A stretch of DNA of 64,000 nt from an uncultured Polaribacter sp. (GTDB lineage Bacteria > Bacteroidota > Bacteroidia > Flavobacteriales > Flavobacteriaceae): positions 924,310 through 988,309 of the forward strand of contig CALSOT010000002.1 of assembly GCA_943788045.1 (NCBI GenBank), given 5' to 3'. Below the pieces are notes generated by a model. That model had not been told where the DNA came from. It was given only the letters and a program-made list of their open reading frames with translations, and did not search any database. Every line of letters starts with the position of its first letter. Positions within the stretch are counted from its first letter, which is position 1. The position numbers were made by a program, and so were the translations under genes. Below are positions 42,022 through 52,137 of the stretch, piece by piece.

Positions 42022-43908
42022 ATGGAAAAAAAGAAATTCGATCTCAATTCCTTCATAGGAATGATATTATTAGGCGGTATTTTATTATACTGGATGAATA
42101 TTAATAAACCAGAAGAAATCAATGACACTTCAACAAAAACTGAGCAAGTTCAGGATGTAACTGAGAATACAATAAGTACAACTACAGCAAATACACCCAT
42201 TTTTCAAAACGATTCTTTAAAGCAAATAGCTTTCACCAATAAATTAGGTGCTTTTGCAAAAAGTGCTATTGATGGTAAAGTAGGAACCTCTGTTTTAGAA
42301 AATGAATTGATAAAACTAGTTATTAATAATAAAGGTGGTCAAATTATAGAGGCTGAAATTAAGGACTATAAAACATATGATTCTTCACCTTTATATATGA
42401 TAAAAGATAATAACGCTTCTTTTAACATCAATTTTGGTACAACAGACAACAGAATATTAAACACAAAAGATTTATTCTTTGAACCTAGTATTTCTAAAAA
42501 CGGAGAAAGCACAATCGTTTCTATGAAATTAAAAGTTTCTGATTCTCAGTTTCTTGAATATAGATATGAAATGAACCCTAATGAATATATGGTAAATTTT
42601 GCTGTTCGTTCTCAAGGTTTAAGTACTGTAATAAATTCTTCTAACACAATTAATTTAGATTGGTCTTTAGATGGTTACAGACATGAGAAAAGTTTAAAAA
42701 CTGAAAACACAATGTACTCTCACCTTTACTATAAAACAGAAGGTGATGTAGATTACTTAAATGCAGGTAATACAGAGGTAATAAATGATTTAGCTTGGGT
42801 TTCTTACAAACAACATTTCTTTTCATCTAGCCTATTATCAGATACTCCTTTTAATAATGCTACCGTTATATCTACGGATTTAGTAAAAAATGAGGAAATT
42901 GACTCTATATACACAAAACGTTATGAGTTAAAGGCTCCTTTAGTATTAACTAATGGCGAATTAAATTATAACATGAAATGGTTTTACGGTCCTAGTGATT
43001 ATAATCTATTAAGTGGAGAACAATTTAAAGGAACAAATTTAGACAAAACAGCAGATTTAGGTTGGGGAATTTTCGGTTTCTTAAACAGAACTGTATTTTA
43101 TCCTGTATTTAACTTTTTAAAAGGGTTCTTATCTAACTTCGGATTAATCATCATCTTAATGACCATTGTTGTTAGAATAATAATGTCTCCTTTAGTTTAT
43201 AAATCTTATTTATCAAGCGCAAAAATGAAGGTTATTAGGCCTGAATTAACAGCATTAAATGAGAAATATCCTGGAAAAGAAAATGCAATGAAGCGTCAAC
43301 AAGAAACCATGGCTATTCAGCGAAAAGCTGGAGTAAGCATGATGTCAGGCTGTATACCTGCATTGTTACAAATGCCTGTATTCTTTGCACTGTTTAAATT
43401 CTTTCCTACAAACCTGGCGTTAAGACAGCAAAACTTTTTATGGGCAAATGACTTATCTTCTTATGATATAATTTACAAATTACCTTTTAACATTCCTTTT
43501 TATGGAGATCACGTAAGTTTATTTCCAATATTAGCATCTGTTGCAATTTTCTTTTACATGAAAATGAATCAGAGTCAACAAGCAAACATGCAAGCGCCAA
43601 CGCAAGAAGGCATGCCAGACATGGGAAAAATGATGAAGTATATGATTTACTTCTCTCCTATTATGATGCTGTTCTTCTTTAATAATTATGCAAGTAGTTT
43701 AAGTTTGTACTACTTTATTTCTAACTTGTTAACCATTACAATTATGTTAGTAATTAAAAACTACATAATTGATGAAGACAAAATTCATGCTCAGATTGAG
43801 GAAAACAAAAAGAAACCTGAAAAAGCAAAAAGTAAATTTCGTCAAAAAATCGATACAGCTATGAAGCAAGCACAAGAACAACAGGCACTTCAGAAAAAAA
43901 GAAAATAA
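42022..43908 (+). CDS. yidC: Membrane protein insertase YidC
   Basis: Inserts and folds inner-membrane proteins with or without SecYEG. The 628 residues show an N-terminal helix (about 10-25, FIGMILLGGILLYWM), a large periplasmic beta domain (about 60-350) and the conserved C-terminal insertase core from about 355 to 575 (PVFNFLKGFLSNFGLIIILM, GCIPALLQMPVFFALFKFFP, YYFISNLLTITIMLV). The conserved membrane Arg is in MTIVVRIIMSPLVY. The Lys/Gln-rich tail (KKPEKAKSKFRQK) may contact ribosomes. It follows pyrG by 194 bp and has its own terminator. Confidence 0.96.
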   Translation: MEKKKFDLNSFIGMILLGGILLYWMNINKPEEINDTSTKTEQVQDVTENTISTTTANTPIFQNDSLKQIAFTNKLGAFAKSAIDGKVGTSVLENELIKLVINNKGGQIIEAEIKDYKTYDSSPLYMIKDNNASFNINFGTTDNRILNTKDLFFEPSISKNGESTIVSMKLKVSDSQFLEYRYEMNPNEYMVNFAVRSQGLSTVINSSNTINLDWSLDGYRHEKSLKTENTMYSHLYYKTEGDVDYLNAGNTEVINDLAWVSYKQHFFSSSLLSDTPFNNATVISTDLVKNEEIDSIYTKRYELKAPLVLTNGELNYNMKWFYGPSDYNLLSGEQFKGTNLDKTADLGWGIFGFLNRTVFYPVFNFLKGFLSNFGLIIILMTIVVRIIMSPLVYKSYLSSAKMKVIRPELTALNEKYPGKENAMKRQQETMAIQRKAGVSMMSGCIPALLQMPVFFALFKFFPTNLALRQQNFLWANDLSSYDIIYKLPFNIPFYGDHVSLFPILASVAIFFYMKMNQSQQANMQAPTQEGMPDMGKMMKYMIYFSPIMMLFFFNNYASSLSLYYFISNLLTITIMLVIKNYIIDEDKIHAQIEENKKKPEKAKSKFRQKIDTAMKQAQEQQALQKKRK

Positions 43909-43915
43909 AAATCAT

Positions 43916-43950
43916 AAAAAAACCGAAACATTTACGTTTCGGTTTTTTTT
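43916..43950 (+). terminator. Rho-independent terminator after yidC
   Basis: A 9-bp stem (43921-43929 with 43936-43944), a 6-nt loop and a T run to 43950. An A run on the left means it can also act on the convergent minus-strand gene ending at 44009. Confidence 0.88.
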
Positions 43951-44008
43951 ATGACTTAAGTTTAAAATAATGTTTGTTTTCTTTATTTCTAATAAAAAGA
44001 AATTAATC

Positions 44009-45214
44009 TTATTTTTCCATATTTGTATCAGTATCTGTGTCAGAAATTTCTTTTTCCGTCCTAAACTTTCGTGTTCCTTCGTACAATTCGTATTTTACAA
44101 ACTTACAGTTTAAATCTCCATTTTTGAGAGCAATTCTTTTAGATGTTCTTAAGCCTACACATTTTAAGGCATCTATATCTGAAGTTATTAGCCAAGCCAT
44201 AGAACCAGGATAATTGTGTTTTAATGTATCTCCTATTTTTTTGTAAAATTCTTCTGTATCGATATTTAAACGCTCACCATAAGGTGGATTAAACAAAATG
44301 GTAGTGTTACCAAAAACTTCTTTTTTAGAGTTAAAAAAATTGACATGATGAACTCCTATAAACTCACTCAAATTGGCGTTTTCAATATTTGCTTGTGCTT
44401 TCTGCACAGCCGAAGGAGCTTTATCAAATCCCATAATTTTAAAATGGGAAGAACGAATTTTCTTTAATAGCGCATCTTGAATTGTAAAATACAAGTCTTC
44501 ATTATAATCTTTCCAATTCTCAAAAGCAAATAATTTTCTGTTGATATTAGCAGGAATATTATTAGCAATCATTGCAGCTTCAATTAAAATTGTACCTGAA
44601 CCACACATTGGATCGATAAAATTTTCTTCGCCTGTATAACCAGACAATAAAACCATACCAGCAGCCAAAACTTCGTTTATTGGAGCAATATTAGTTGCGG
44701 TTCTGTAACCTCTCTTATGTAAAGAATCTCCAGAAGAATCTAAAGAAACAGTTAACCATTCTTTATGAATGTGAATGTGAATTTTTAAATCTGGATAATC
44801 TAAATCTACATTGGGTCTTTTACTATATTTATGACGAAAATAATCTGCAATTGCATCTTTCGACTTTAAAGAAATATAATGTGAGTTTGATGTAAAGTTC
44901 TTTGAGTTTACTACTGCACCAATTGCAAAAGTACCTTCAGTTTCTAAATAGTTTTCCCATTTTATTTTCTGAATTGCTTCATACAAGTCTTCTTCATCGT
45001 AAATTTTACAAACTTTTATAGGTTTTAAAATTCTTACAGCAGTTCTTAAAGCAATATTTGCTTTGTACATAAAACCTGTATCACCTCTAAAAGAAACCAC
45101 TCTGATGCCTTCTTTAACATCTTGAGCTCCAAGTTGTTTTAACTCATTTGCCAAAACACTTTCTAAACCAAAAAGTGTTGTTGCTGTCATTTTAAAATCT
45201 TTGTTCATACTCAT
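44009..45214 (-). CDS. THUMP-domain N2-guanine rRNA methyltransferase (RlmL N-domain-like)
   Basis: A 401-residue SAM-dependent RNA methyltransferase. The N-terminal ferredoxin-like/THUMP region covers about 1-165. The Rossmann domain has DPMCGSGTILIEAA (201-214) and the catalytic NPPYGE (309-314), typical of guanine-N2 methylation. It matches the RlmL (23S rRNA G2445) half and lacks the RlmK domain, so the exact target is inferred. Starts at 45214 (MSMNKDF), 45208 or 45190 (MTATTLFGLESVL) are possible; the last has the conserved family beginning. Confidence 0.9.
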   Translation of the reverse strand: MSMNKDFKMTATTLFGLESVLANELKQLGAQDVKEGIRVVSFRGDTGFMYKANIALRTAVRILKPIKVCKIYDEEDLYEAIQKIKWENYLETEGTFAIGAVVNSKNFTSNSHYISLKSKDAIADYFRHKYSKRPNVDLDYPDLKIHIHIHKEWLTVSLDSSGDSLHKRGYRTATNIAPINEVLAAGMVLLSGYTGEENFIDPMCGSGTILIEAAMIANNIPANINRKLFAFENWKDYNEDLYFTIQDALLKKIRSSHFKIMGFDKAPSAVQKAQANIENANLSEFIGVHHVNFFNSKKEVFGNTTILFNPPYGERLNIDTEEFYKKIGDTLKHNYPGSMAWLITSDIDALKCVGLRTSKRIALKNGDLNCKFVKYELYEGTRKFRTEKEISDTDTDTNMEK

Positions 45215-45225
45215 AAAATTGATTG

Positions 45226-45233
45226 CAAAAATA
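45226..45233 (-). promoter_or_regulatory. Candidate -7 box for the RlmL-like gene
   Basis: On minus the bases are TATTTTTG, 11 bp before the first ATG at 45214. A start site near 45219 would leave a very short leader for that ATG, or about 29 nt for the ATG at 45190. Confidence 0.4.
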
Positions 45234-45400
45234 CATTTTATTAATAGGATAAATAGTAATTAAATTTTTCATTTTTTGAAACGTAAGATTTAGTTACTTT
45301 TACAGTCTTAAATTTGAGAGATTTGCAATTGGTCGTTAAAAGCAATTAGAAACCTACTTAATTATAGTTATAAAAATCAAATTATTGCAATTTTATAAAA

Positions 45401-46126
45401 ATGAAAACAAAAGATTGGTTTACAAATTGGTTTAACACGCCTTATTATCATATTCTCTATAAAGACAGAAATGATGATGAGGCACAATTATTTATGAAGC
45501 ATATCACTACTTTTTTAAATTTGCCAAAAACAACTCATATTTTAGATTTACCATGTGGGCGAGGTCGCCATTCTGTATTTTTAAATTCTTTAGGATATAA
45601 AGTTACTGGTGGAGATTTAGCTGCCAATAGCATTAAATTGGCTAAAGAATTTGAGAACGAGACTTTAAATTTTAAAGTGCATGATATGCGTGCCCCTTTT
45701 AATAATAAGTATGATGCTGTGTTTAATTTGTTTACCAGCTTTGGTTATTTTGAAGATGATAAAGAAGATATTTTAATTCTGAATAATATTAAACAAAGTT
45801 TAAAAAAAGATGGTTTCTTTGTGTTTGATTTTTTAAATGCTGAAAAAGTAAAATTAAATTTAGTTGCAAAAGAAACAAAAATAGTAAATTCGATTACCTT
45901 TAATATTAAAAGAGAAATTAAAGATGGTTTTATCTACAAGCATATTTCATTTTTTGCTGATGGAGAAAATCACACTTACACAGAACAAGTGAAATATTTA
46001 GATCTAGATAAAATGACGGCTTTCTTTGAAAAAGTTGGTTTTACAATTACAAATGTTTTTGGGGATTATGATTTAAATGCATTCGAAGCTAACACTTCTG
46101 AACGATTAATTCTTATTGCAAAATGA
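45401..46126 (+). CDS. Class I SAM-dependent methyltransferase
   Basis: A 241-residue Rossmann-fold methyltransferase of the small-molecule type. Motif I ILDLPCGRGRHSVFL is at 47-61, with the acidic motif II residue D72 in GGDLAANSI and motif post-I NFKVHDMRAPF. The target cannot be read from the sequence. It overlaps the ZIP transporter gene by 4 nt (ATGA), so the two are translationally coupled. It is divergent from the RlmL-like gene across 186 bp, with no strong promoter match in front of it. Confidence 0.88.
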   Translation: MKTKDWFTNWFNTPYYHILYKDRNDDEAQLFMKHITTFLNLPKTTHILDLPCGRGRHSVFLNSLGYKVTGGDLAANSIKLAKEFENETLNFKVHDMRAPFNNKYDAVFNLFTSFGYFEDDKEDILILNNIKQSLKKDGFFVFDFLNAEKVKLNLVAKETKIVNSITFNIKREIKDGFIYKHISFFADGENHTYTEQVKYLDLDKMTAFFEKVGFTITNVFGDYDLNAFEANTSERLILIAK

Positions 46127-46800
46127 GTTATATTTTTTTAATAGCCGCTGTTCTTTTTGGCTCTTTATTGGTTTTTATTTTAAAACCAAACAGTAAATTG
46201 GTACATTTATTATTAGCATTTAGCGGAGCTTATCTTTTATCGGTTACCATCTTACATTTATTACCATTGGTGTATATTGAAACTACAACATATAAGAAAG
46301 TAGGGATTTTTATTTTAGCTGGAATTATTATTCAGTCAATTTTAGAATCTTTTTCTAAAGGCGCAGAACATGGTCATATTCATATTCATACTAATGGAAA
46401 AGAGTTTCCAACATTATTATTTGTAAGTTTATGCATACACGCTTTCTCTGAAGGCTTACCTATTCATAATGCCAATGATAATTTATTATGGGCTATTGTA
46501 ATACATAAAATACCTATTGCTATTGTTTTAACTACTTTTTTAATTCAGACCAAATACCCAAAAAAAATAACTTATGTTTTTTTGATAGTTTTTGCATTAA
46601 TGAGTCCTCTAGGAATATTATTTGGAGATAAAATTCTTTTTTTCACAACTTATACATTAGAAATTACTGCTCTAATTATTGGTGTTTTTCTTCACATTTC
46701 TACAATTATACTGTTTGAAAGTACCGAAAATCATAAGTTTAACCTAAAAAAGTTTATTGCTATTCTTTTAGGTATTTTATTAACCATTTTCACTTTATAG
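46123..46800 (+). CDS. ZIP-family metal transporter
   Basis: A 225-residue membrane protein with about seven or eight helices, belonging to the ZIP zinc/iron permeases. The loop between helices 3 and 4 is His-rich (EHGHIHIHTNGKEF). The metal-site helix reads CIHAFSEGLPIHNANDN, followed by AIVIHKIPIAIVLTTFL, giving the expected His/Glu/Asn ligands in two helices. It likely brings Zn2+ or another divalent metal into the cytosol. It is coupled to the methyltransferase gene by a 4-nt overlap. Confidence 0.93.
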   Translation: MSYIFLIAAVLFGSLLVFILKPNSKLVHLLLAFSGAYLLSVTILHLLPLVYIETTTYKKVGIFILAGIIIQSILESFSKGAEHGHIHIHTNGKEFPTLLFVSLCIHAFSEGLPIHNANDNLLWAIVIHKIPIAIVLTTFLIQTKYPKKITYVFLIVFALMSPLGILFGDKILFFTTYTLEITALIIGVFLHISTIILFESTENHKFNLKKFIAILLGILLTIFTL

Positions 46801-47034
46801 TTTTTTACCTAGATATAAACTATAAACTCTTGAATACATTTCGAGTATAAGTTTATTTTGATAAAATACTTTGCACATAAAAAGGTTTCTAAAGAAAACT
46901 ATTCTCATTTTCTAAAATATTTATAAATAAAAGAAGGTTTTAGAACTGATAAAAAAATTTCAGAAAGAAAGCACGTCTTATTTAAAAATCATAAAAAAAG
47001 AGTAATTTGGCTTAATAATTGTTTTAGTCTAAAA

Positions 47035-47526
47035 ATGAAAAAAGTTTATTTAATTCTTGTTATTATTCCTCTACTTTCTTTTGCAGCTCACAAGTATTAT
47101 CTGAGTCTTACTCAAATAGAATATCGAAGCGAAAAAAAATCTGTTCAAATAACAATTAATGTTTTTATGGACGATATAGAAATTGCTTTAAATAAAAATT
47201 ACAACATTGATTTAAAACTTCAGACAAAAAAGGAATTAAAAAATAATGATATTTACTTTTTTAAGTATTTAAAAGAAAAACTTCACCTTAAAATTGATAA
47301 TATACCCAAAGAATTTAATTACATAGGAAAAGAATATGATGGGGATCTCGTCTATTTTTATCTAGAAATTGAAAATATAAAAGAAGTAAATAGCATAGAA
47401 ATTGAAAATAAAATTTTAACGAAACATTTTTTAGAACAACAAAATTTAATCAAATATAAGGATGGTGATAAACATAAAAGCATTTTATTAACTGCCAAAA
47501 ATGATAAAGGTTTATTAAAACATTAA
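47035..47526 (+). CDS. DUF6702 family exported protein
   Basis: A 163-residue protein with an N-terminal signal sequence (MKKVYLILVIIPLLSFAAH) followed by HKYYLSLTQIEYRSEKKSVQ, the opening of the flavobacterial DUF6702 family. The body is beta-rich and has no cysteine cluster or catalytic motif; function unknown. It lies 53 bp upstream of the first M1 peptidase gene. This pairing also occurs in other Flavobacteriaceae as I recall, and hints at a periplasmic or outer-membrane role linked to those peptidases. Confidence 0.8.
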   Translation: MKKVYLILVIIPLLSFAAHKYYLSLTQIEYRSEKKSVQITINVFMDDIEIALNKNYNIDLKLQTKKELKNNDIYFFKYLKEKLHLKIDNIPKEFNYIGKEYDGDLVYFYLEIENIKEVNSIEIENKILTKHFLEQQNLIKYKDGDKHKSILLTAKNDKGLLKH

Positions 47527-47579
47527 TTTTTTTAACTCTCGAAATCCTTAAATTTTGTACAATTAAAATCCAAACCCAA

Positions 47580-49706
47580 ATGAAAAAAATTACGCTACAA
47601 TTACTAACTGTTTTTTTTATTGGAGCATCTGTATCTGCTCAAGAAAAAATAACAAAGCAAGGTCATACAAATCAAAATAAGTTTAAGCAACTTAAAGATG
47701 AATTGGCAACTCCTAATAGTCAAAGAACTGCTTCTGGTGCTCCCGGTATAAATTATACCCAACAAAAGGTAGATTATATAATGGATATTGTGTTAGATGA
47801 CGAACATCAAAAAATTACGGGTAAAGAAACCATTCTTTATCATAATAATTCTAAAGACGAATTAGCTTATTTATGGGTGCAATTAGACCAAAATGTAAGA
47901 GCAAAAGATTCTAAGTCTCCAGATATCGCAACTAACAGAGTTCCAAAAGTGATGAATAAAAAGTGGTTTGACCGCAGCTTTCCCTCGAATCCTTTTGATG
48001 GAGGTTTTAATATTATGAGCGTGACAAATATTGACGGAAGTAAACTCTCGCACACAATAAACCAAACAATGATGCGTATTGATTTACCAAAACCATTAGC
48101 GTCTGGAAAAACATTTTCTTTTAAAATTGAGTGGTGGTACAACATTAACAATCACAGAAAAGATGGTGGTAGATCAGGTTTCGAACACTTTACAGAAAAC
48201 AACAATAATAACTACGTAATAGCTCAATTTTTCCCAAGATTATGTGTCTATGATAATGTTGAAGGTTGGCAAAACGACCAATTTTGGGGAAGAAGTGAAT
48301 TTGCATTAGAATTTGGAGATTATACTGTTAATATTACAACACCTAAAGATCACATGTTAGGTGCTACTGGAGTTTTACAAAATGAAAAAGAAGTACTTAC
48401 AAAAAATGAATTAAATAGGTTATCAAAAGCACGAAAAACGTACGACAAACCCGTCGTAATTCGAACTCAACAAGAAGCTACCAAAATAGAAAAATCCAAA
48501 TCTAAAAAAACTAAAACTTGGAAATTTATTGCTAAAAACGTGAGAGATTACGCATTTGCAACTTCAAGAAAATTTATTTGGGATGCAATGGCAGTTGATA
48601 TTAATGGTAAATCTGTAATGGCTTATTCTTTATATTCTAAAGAAGCAAATCCATTATACGGTGAACACTCTACAAGAGCGGTTGCTCAAACCTTAAAAAC
48701 GTATTCTAAATACACATTTGATTATCCATATCATAAAGCAATTTCTGTTGATGGACAAATGGGAATGGAATATCCCCAGATTTGTTTCAACCCGGGAAGA
48801 CCAAATGCTGATGGAACTTATTCTGATAGAGTTAAATACAGAATGATAAAAGTAACAATCCATGAAGTTGGACACAACTTTTTTCCAATGATTGTAAATT
48901 CTGATGAAAGACAATGGACTTGGATGGATGAAGGATTAAATTCTTATGTAGAAATGTTAGCAGAATTGGCTTATGACAAAAACTTTCCTATCACAAGGGG
49001 CTATCCAAAAAATATTGTCAAATATATGAGTGGAGATCAATCTAAAATTGCACCAATTATGTCCAAAGGAGACAATGTATATGAATTTGGTAATAATGCA
49101 TATGGCAAACCTGCAACAGCCTTATGGATTTTAAGAGAAACTATTATGGGACACGAATTATTTGATCATGCATTTAGATCCTACTCGCAAAGATGGATGT
49201 TTAAACACCCAACACCAGCAGATTTCTTTAGATCTATGGAAGATGCTTCTGGAGTTGATTTAGATTGGTTCTGGAGAGGTTGGTTTTATACAACAGATGT
49301 AAATGATATTGGTATTAAAAGTGTAAAAAAATATCACACCAAAATAGTTGGAGATAACGTTAATTTTATTGAGGACAAAACAGAAGGATTAGGTTTTGGT
49401 GCTAAAAAAGGCAAAGACTCAAAATACCATTATGAAATTACATATAACAAACCTGGTGGATTAGTAATGCCAATTATTGTTCAATTTACGTATAAAGATG
49501 GATCAAGTGAAAGAAAAGTATATCCTGCTCAAATTTGGAGGTATAATGACAAAGAAGTAACTAAAGTATTCTCTACCTCGAAAGAACTTTCCAAAATAAC
49601 AATAGATCCTCAACAAGAGACGGCGGATGTAGATTCATCTAACAATAACTGGCCAAAAGAAAGTAAGAATCAGTTTGAAAAATTTAAAAGCAAAATTAAA
49701 GGCTAA
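47580..49706 (+). CDS. M1-family zinc metallopeptidase, exported (paralogue 1)
   Basis: A 708-residue secreted aminopeptidase-like enzyme. Signal peptide 1-20 (ending SVSAQ). The gluzincin motif HEVGH is at 428-432, with the third ligand E451 after 18 residues (WTWMDEGLNSYVE). GMEYP (395-399) replaces the classical GAMEN exopeptidase motif, as in this Bacteroidetes subfamily. The C-terminal domain (LDWFWRGWFYTTDVNDIGIK onward) is conserved. It is followed by a terminator and a paralogue of similar length, so the pair arose by tandem duplication. Confidence 0.94.
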   Translation: MKKITLQLLTVFFIGASVSAQEKITKQGHTNQNKFKQLKDELATPNSQRTASGAPGINYTQQKVDYIMDIVLDDEHQKITGKETILYHNNSKDELAYLWVQLDQNVRAKDSKSPDIATNRVPKVMNKKWFDRSFPSNPFDGGFNIMSVTNIDGSKLSHTINQTMMRIDLPKPLASGKTFSFKIEWWYNINNHRKDGGRSGFEHFTENNNNNYVIAQFFPRLCVYDNVEGWQNDQFWGRSEFALEFGDYTVNITTPKDHMLGATGVLQNEKEVLTKNELNRLSKARKTYDKPVVIRTQQEATKIEKSKSKKTKTWKFIAKNVRDYAFATSRKFIWDAMAVDINGKSVMAYSLYSKEANPLYGEHSTRAVAQTLKTYSKYTFDYPYHKAISVDGQMGMEYPQICFNPGRPNADGTYSDRVKYRMIKVTIHEVGHNFFPMIVNSDERQWTWMDEGLNSYVEMLAELAYDKNFPITRGYPKNIVKYMSGDQSKIAPIMSKGDNVYEFGNNAYGKPATALWILRETIMGHELFDHAFRSYSQRWMFKHPTPADFFRSMEDASGVDLDWFWRGWFYTTDVNDIGIKSVKKYHTKIVGDNVNFIEDKTEGLGFGAKKGKDSKYHYEITYNKPGGLVMPIIVQFTYKDGSSERKVYPAQIWRYNDKEVTKVFSTSKELSKITIDPQQETADVDSSNNNWPKESKNQFEKFKSKIKG

Positions 49707-49740
49707 ATTAAAGCCTAAAAATCTCACCAAAAATATGAAA

Positions 49741-49768
49741 GCGACATCTATTGATGTCGTTTTTTTTC
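49741..49768 (+). terminator. Rho-independent terminator between the two M1 genes
   Basis: Stem CGACATC/GATGTCG (49742-49748 with 49753-49759), 4-nt loop, T8 tract to 49767. It shows that the two M1 genes are probably separate transcripts. Confidence 0.87.
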
Positions 49769-49874
49769 TCCTCAATTCTGGTATTTAATAAATATTTGTT
49801 AAATTTTTAAACTTTTTAAACTTATTTATAACGATATCATTAGCTTCGCTAACACTATTAATTAAAAATAAAAA

Positions 49875-52076
49875 ATGAAAAAAATATCTTTACTAATTTT
49901 TTCTTTGTTCTTCGTTGTTACTGCCACTATTTCGCAAGAAAAAAACGAGAAAAAGAAAACGCAACAAGGACACATTGATCAAAACAAATTCAGACAAATG
50001 AAAGATGTTTTGGCGACACCAAACGATCAGCATACAGCTTCAGGTGCTCCTGGACAACAATATTCTCAGCAAAAAGTTGATTATGTTATGGATATTCGTT
50101 TGGAAGAAAGTACCAACAAAATTTATGGTGATGAAAAAATAACTTATTACAATAATTCTAAAGACAATTTAGAATATTTATGGGTACAGTTAGACCAAAA
50201 TATGAGAGCAGATGACTCTCAAACTCCATTAGCAAAATCTGGTGGTGCTGAGGCTTGGTTAACTCCTAGCGCATTTAAGGGTAAATATTTAAAAGAAAGT
50301 AAAGGTTTTGGTTTTAACATAGAAAAAGTTGAAAGTAATGGTAGACCTTTATCTCATTTTATCAATAGAACTATGATGAGAGTGAACTTACCAAAAGCTT
50401 TAGCTCCTGGTGAAAACTTTAAATTTAGTATCAAATGGAATTACAAAATTAACGACATTAATTTAGACGGAGGACGTTCTGGTTTAGAGACTTTTCCTGA
50501 TGGTAATAACAACTACACTATTGCCCAATTCTTTCCTAGATTAGCTGTCTATAATAATGTTGAAGGATGGCAAAATATGCAATTTTGGGGACGCTCAGAG
50601 TGGGCTTTAGAATTTGGCGATTATGAAGTAAATCTGACAGTGCCAGCAGATCATATTGTAGATGCTACGGGTGTTTTACAAAACGAAAAAGATGTTTTAA
50701 CGAAAACACAGCGTAATCGTTGGGCAACTGCTCGTAAAACCTTTGATAAGCCTGTAATGATTGTTACCCAAAAGGAAGCAGAAAAAGCAGAAAAAGTAAG
50801 AGCTACTGGCACAAAGACTTGGAAATTTAAAGCAGAAAAAGTAAGAGATTTTGCTTTTGCTTCGTCTCGAAAATATATTTGGGATGCAATGGCTACCAAT
50901 ATTAATGGTAAAACAGTGATGGCTGTATCTTTGTATCCGAAAGAAGGTAATCCTTTGTGGGAAGAGCATTCTACCAGAGCTGTTGCAACTACTTTAATTG
51001 AATATTCTAAATTAACTTTTGATTATCCTTATCCAAAAGCAATTTCTGTTCACTCAGAAAGACAAGGAATGGAATACCCAATGATCTGTTTCAACTATGG
51101 TCGTCCAAATGCAGATGGAACATATTCAGACAGAACAAAAAAAGGAATGTTAGGTGTTATTATTCACGAAATAGGCCATAACTTTTTTCCAATGATTGTA
51201 AACTCTGATGAAAGACAATGGACTTGGATGGATGAAGGTTTAAATTCTTTTGTAGAAATTTTAGCAGAAGATGTTTATGATGCAGAGTTATTTGCTTCTA
51301 ATCCTGCAAAAGATATAACTAGATATATGGGAGGAGATCAATCTAACATCTCGCCTATTATGTCACAAGGAGACTATGTAAAACAATTTGGGCCAAATGC
51401 ATACACAAAACCTGCTGCAGCACTTTACATTTTGCGTAAAACGATTATGGGACCAGAGTTATTTGACCATGCTTTTAGAACTTATTCACAAAGATGGATG
51501 TTTAAGCACCCTACTCCAGAAGATTTCTTTAGATCTATGGAAGATGCATCCGGTATGGATTTAGATTGGTTTTGGAGAGGATGGTTTTATACTACAGATG
51601 TTACAGATATAGGTATTAAAGAAGTAAAGCCTTTGTATTTAACTGATAAACCTAGTGAAAGAGTAGTTAAGTTAAAAACACAATATAAACAATACTTTGA
51701 TAGTTTAGGTGACTTAGTCTTTATCACAGATAAAAAAGAAGATGCTAATCCAAAAGCAATGGATCAATATTTAGATGGGAAAAAGGCTCCAGGATACATA
51801 TATTCGGTAGAGTTTGAAAAACCAGGTGGTTTAGTAATGCCTTTGATTGTTGAATTAACGTATGCAGATGGCACTTCGGAAAAACAAACTTTTCCATCAC
51901 AAATATGGATGAAAGATGACAATACTGTTAAAAGAGTATTTTCTTCAACTCAAGAAATAAAAAGTTTTAAAGTAGATCCTGATTTTGAAACGGCAGATGT
52001 AGATGTATCGAACAATAGCTGGCCTAAAAATGAAGATAATAAATTTGATGAATTTAAAGCTCAAGTAAAAAATTAA
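49875..52076 (+). CDS. M1-family zinc metallopeptidase, exported (paralogue 2)
   Basis: A 733-residue enzyme that parallels the preceding one throughout. Signal peptide 1-20 (TATISQ), HEIGH at 431-435 with E454 in WTWMDEGLNSFVE, GMEYP at 398-402, and LDWFWRGWFYTTDVTDIGIK in the C-terminal part. It has an insert of about 25 residues after that point (VVKLKTQYKQYFDSLGDLVF) which paralogue 1 lacks. Both likely act on peptides in the periplasm or at the surface. The N-terminal Lys-rich segment EKNEKKKTQQGHIDQNKF is shared with paralogue 1. A terminator follows. Confidence 0.94.
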   Translation: MKKISLLIFSLFFVVTATISQEKNEKKKTQQGHIDQNKFRQMKDVLATPNDQHTASGAPGQQYSQQKVDYVMDIRLEESTNKIYGDEKITYYNNSKDNLEYLWVQLDQNMRADDSQTPLAKSGGAEAWLTPSAFKGKYLKESKGFGFNIEKVESNGRPLSHFINRTMMRVNLPKALAPGENFKFSIKWNYKINDINLDGGRSGLETFPDGNNNYTIAQFFPRLAVYNNVEGWQNMQFWGRSEWALEFGDYEVNLTVPADHIVDATGVLQNEKDVLTKTQRNRWATARKTFDKPVMIVTQKEAEKAEKVRATGTKTWKFKAEKVRDFAFASSRKYIWDAMATNINGKTVMAVSLYPKEGNPLWEEHSTRAVATTLIEYSKLTFDYPYPKAISVHSERQGMEYPMICFNYGRPNADGTYSDRTKKGMLGVIIHEIGHNFFPMIVNSDERQWTWMDEGLNSFVEILAEDVYDAELFASNPAKDITRYMGGDQSNISPIMSQGDYVKQFGPNAYTKPAAALYILRKTIMGPELFDHAFRTYSQRWMFKHPTPEDFFRSMEDASGMDLDWFWRGWFYTTDVTDIGIKEVKPLYLTDKPSERVVKLKTQYKQYFDSLGDLVFITDKKEDANPKAMDQYLDGKKAPGYIYSVEFEKPGGLVMPLIVELTYADGTSEKQTFPSQIWMKDDNTVKRVFSSTQEIKSFKVDPDFETADVDVSNNSWPKNEDNKFDEFKAQVKN

Positions 52077-52101
52077 ACTTTTTTATAGTAAAACATACTT
52101 T

Positions 52102-52137
52102 AAAAGCCTTACAAATTTAGTTTGTGAGGCTTTTTTT
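52102..52137 (+). terminator. Rho-independent terminator after the second M1 gene
   Basis: An 11-bp stem with one G-U pair (52105-52115 with 52121-52131), 5-nt loop and T run to 52137. Confidence 0.85.
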
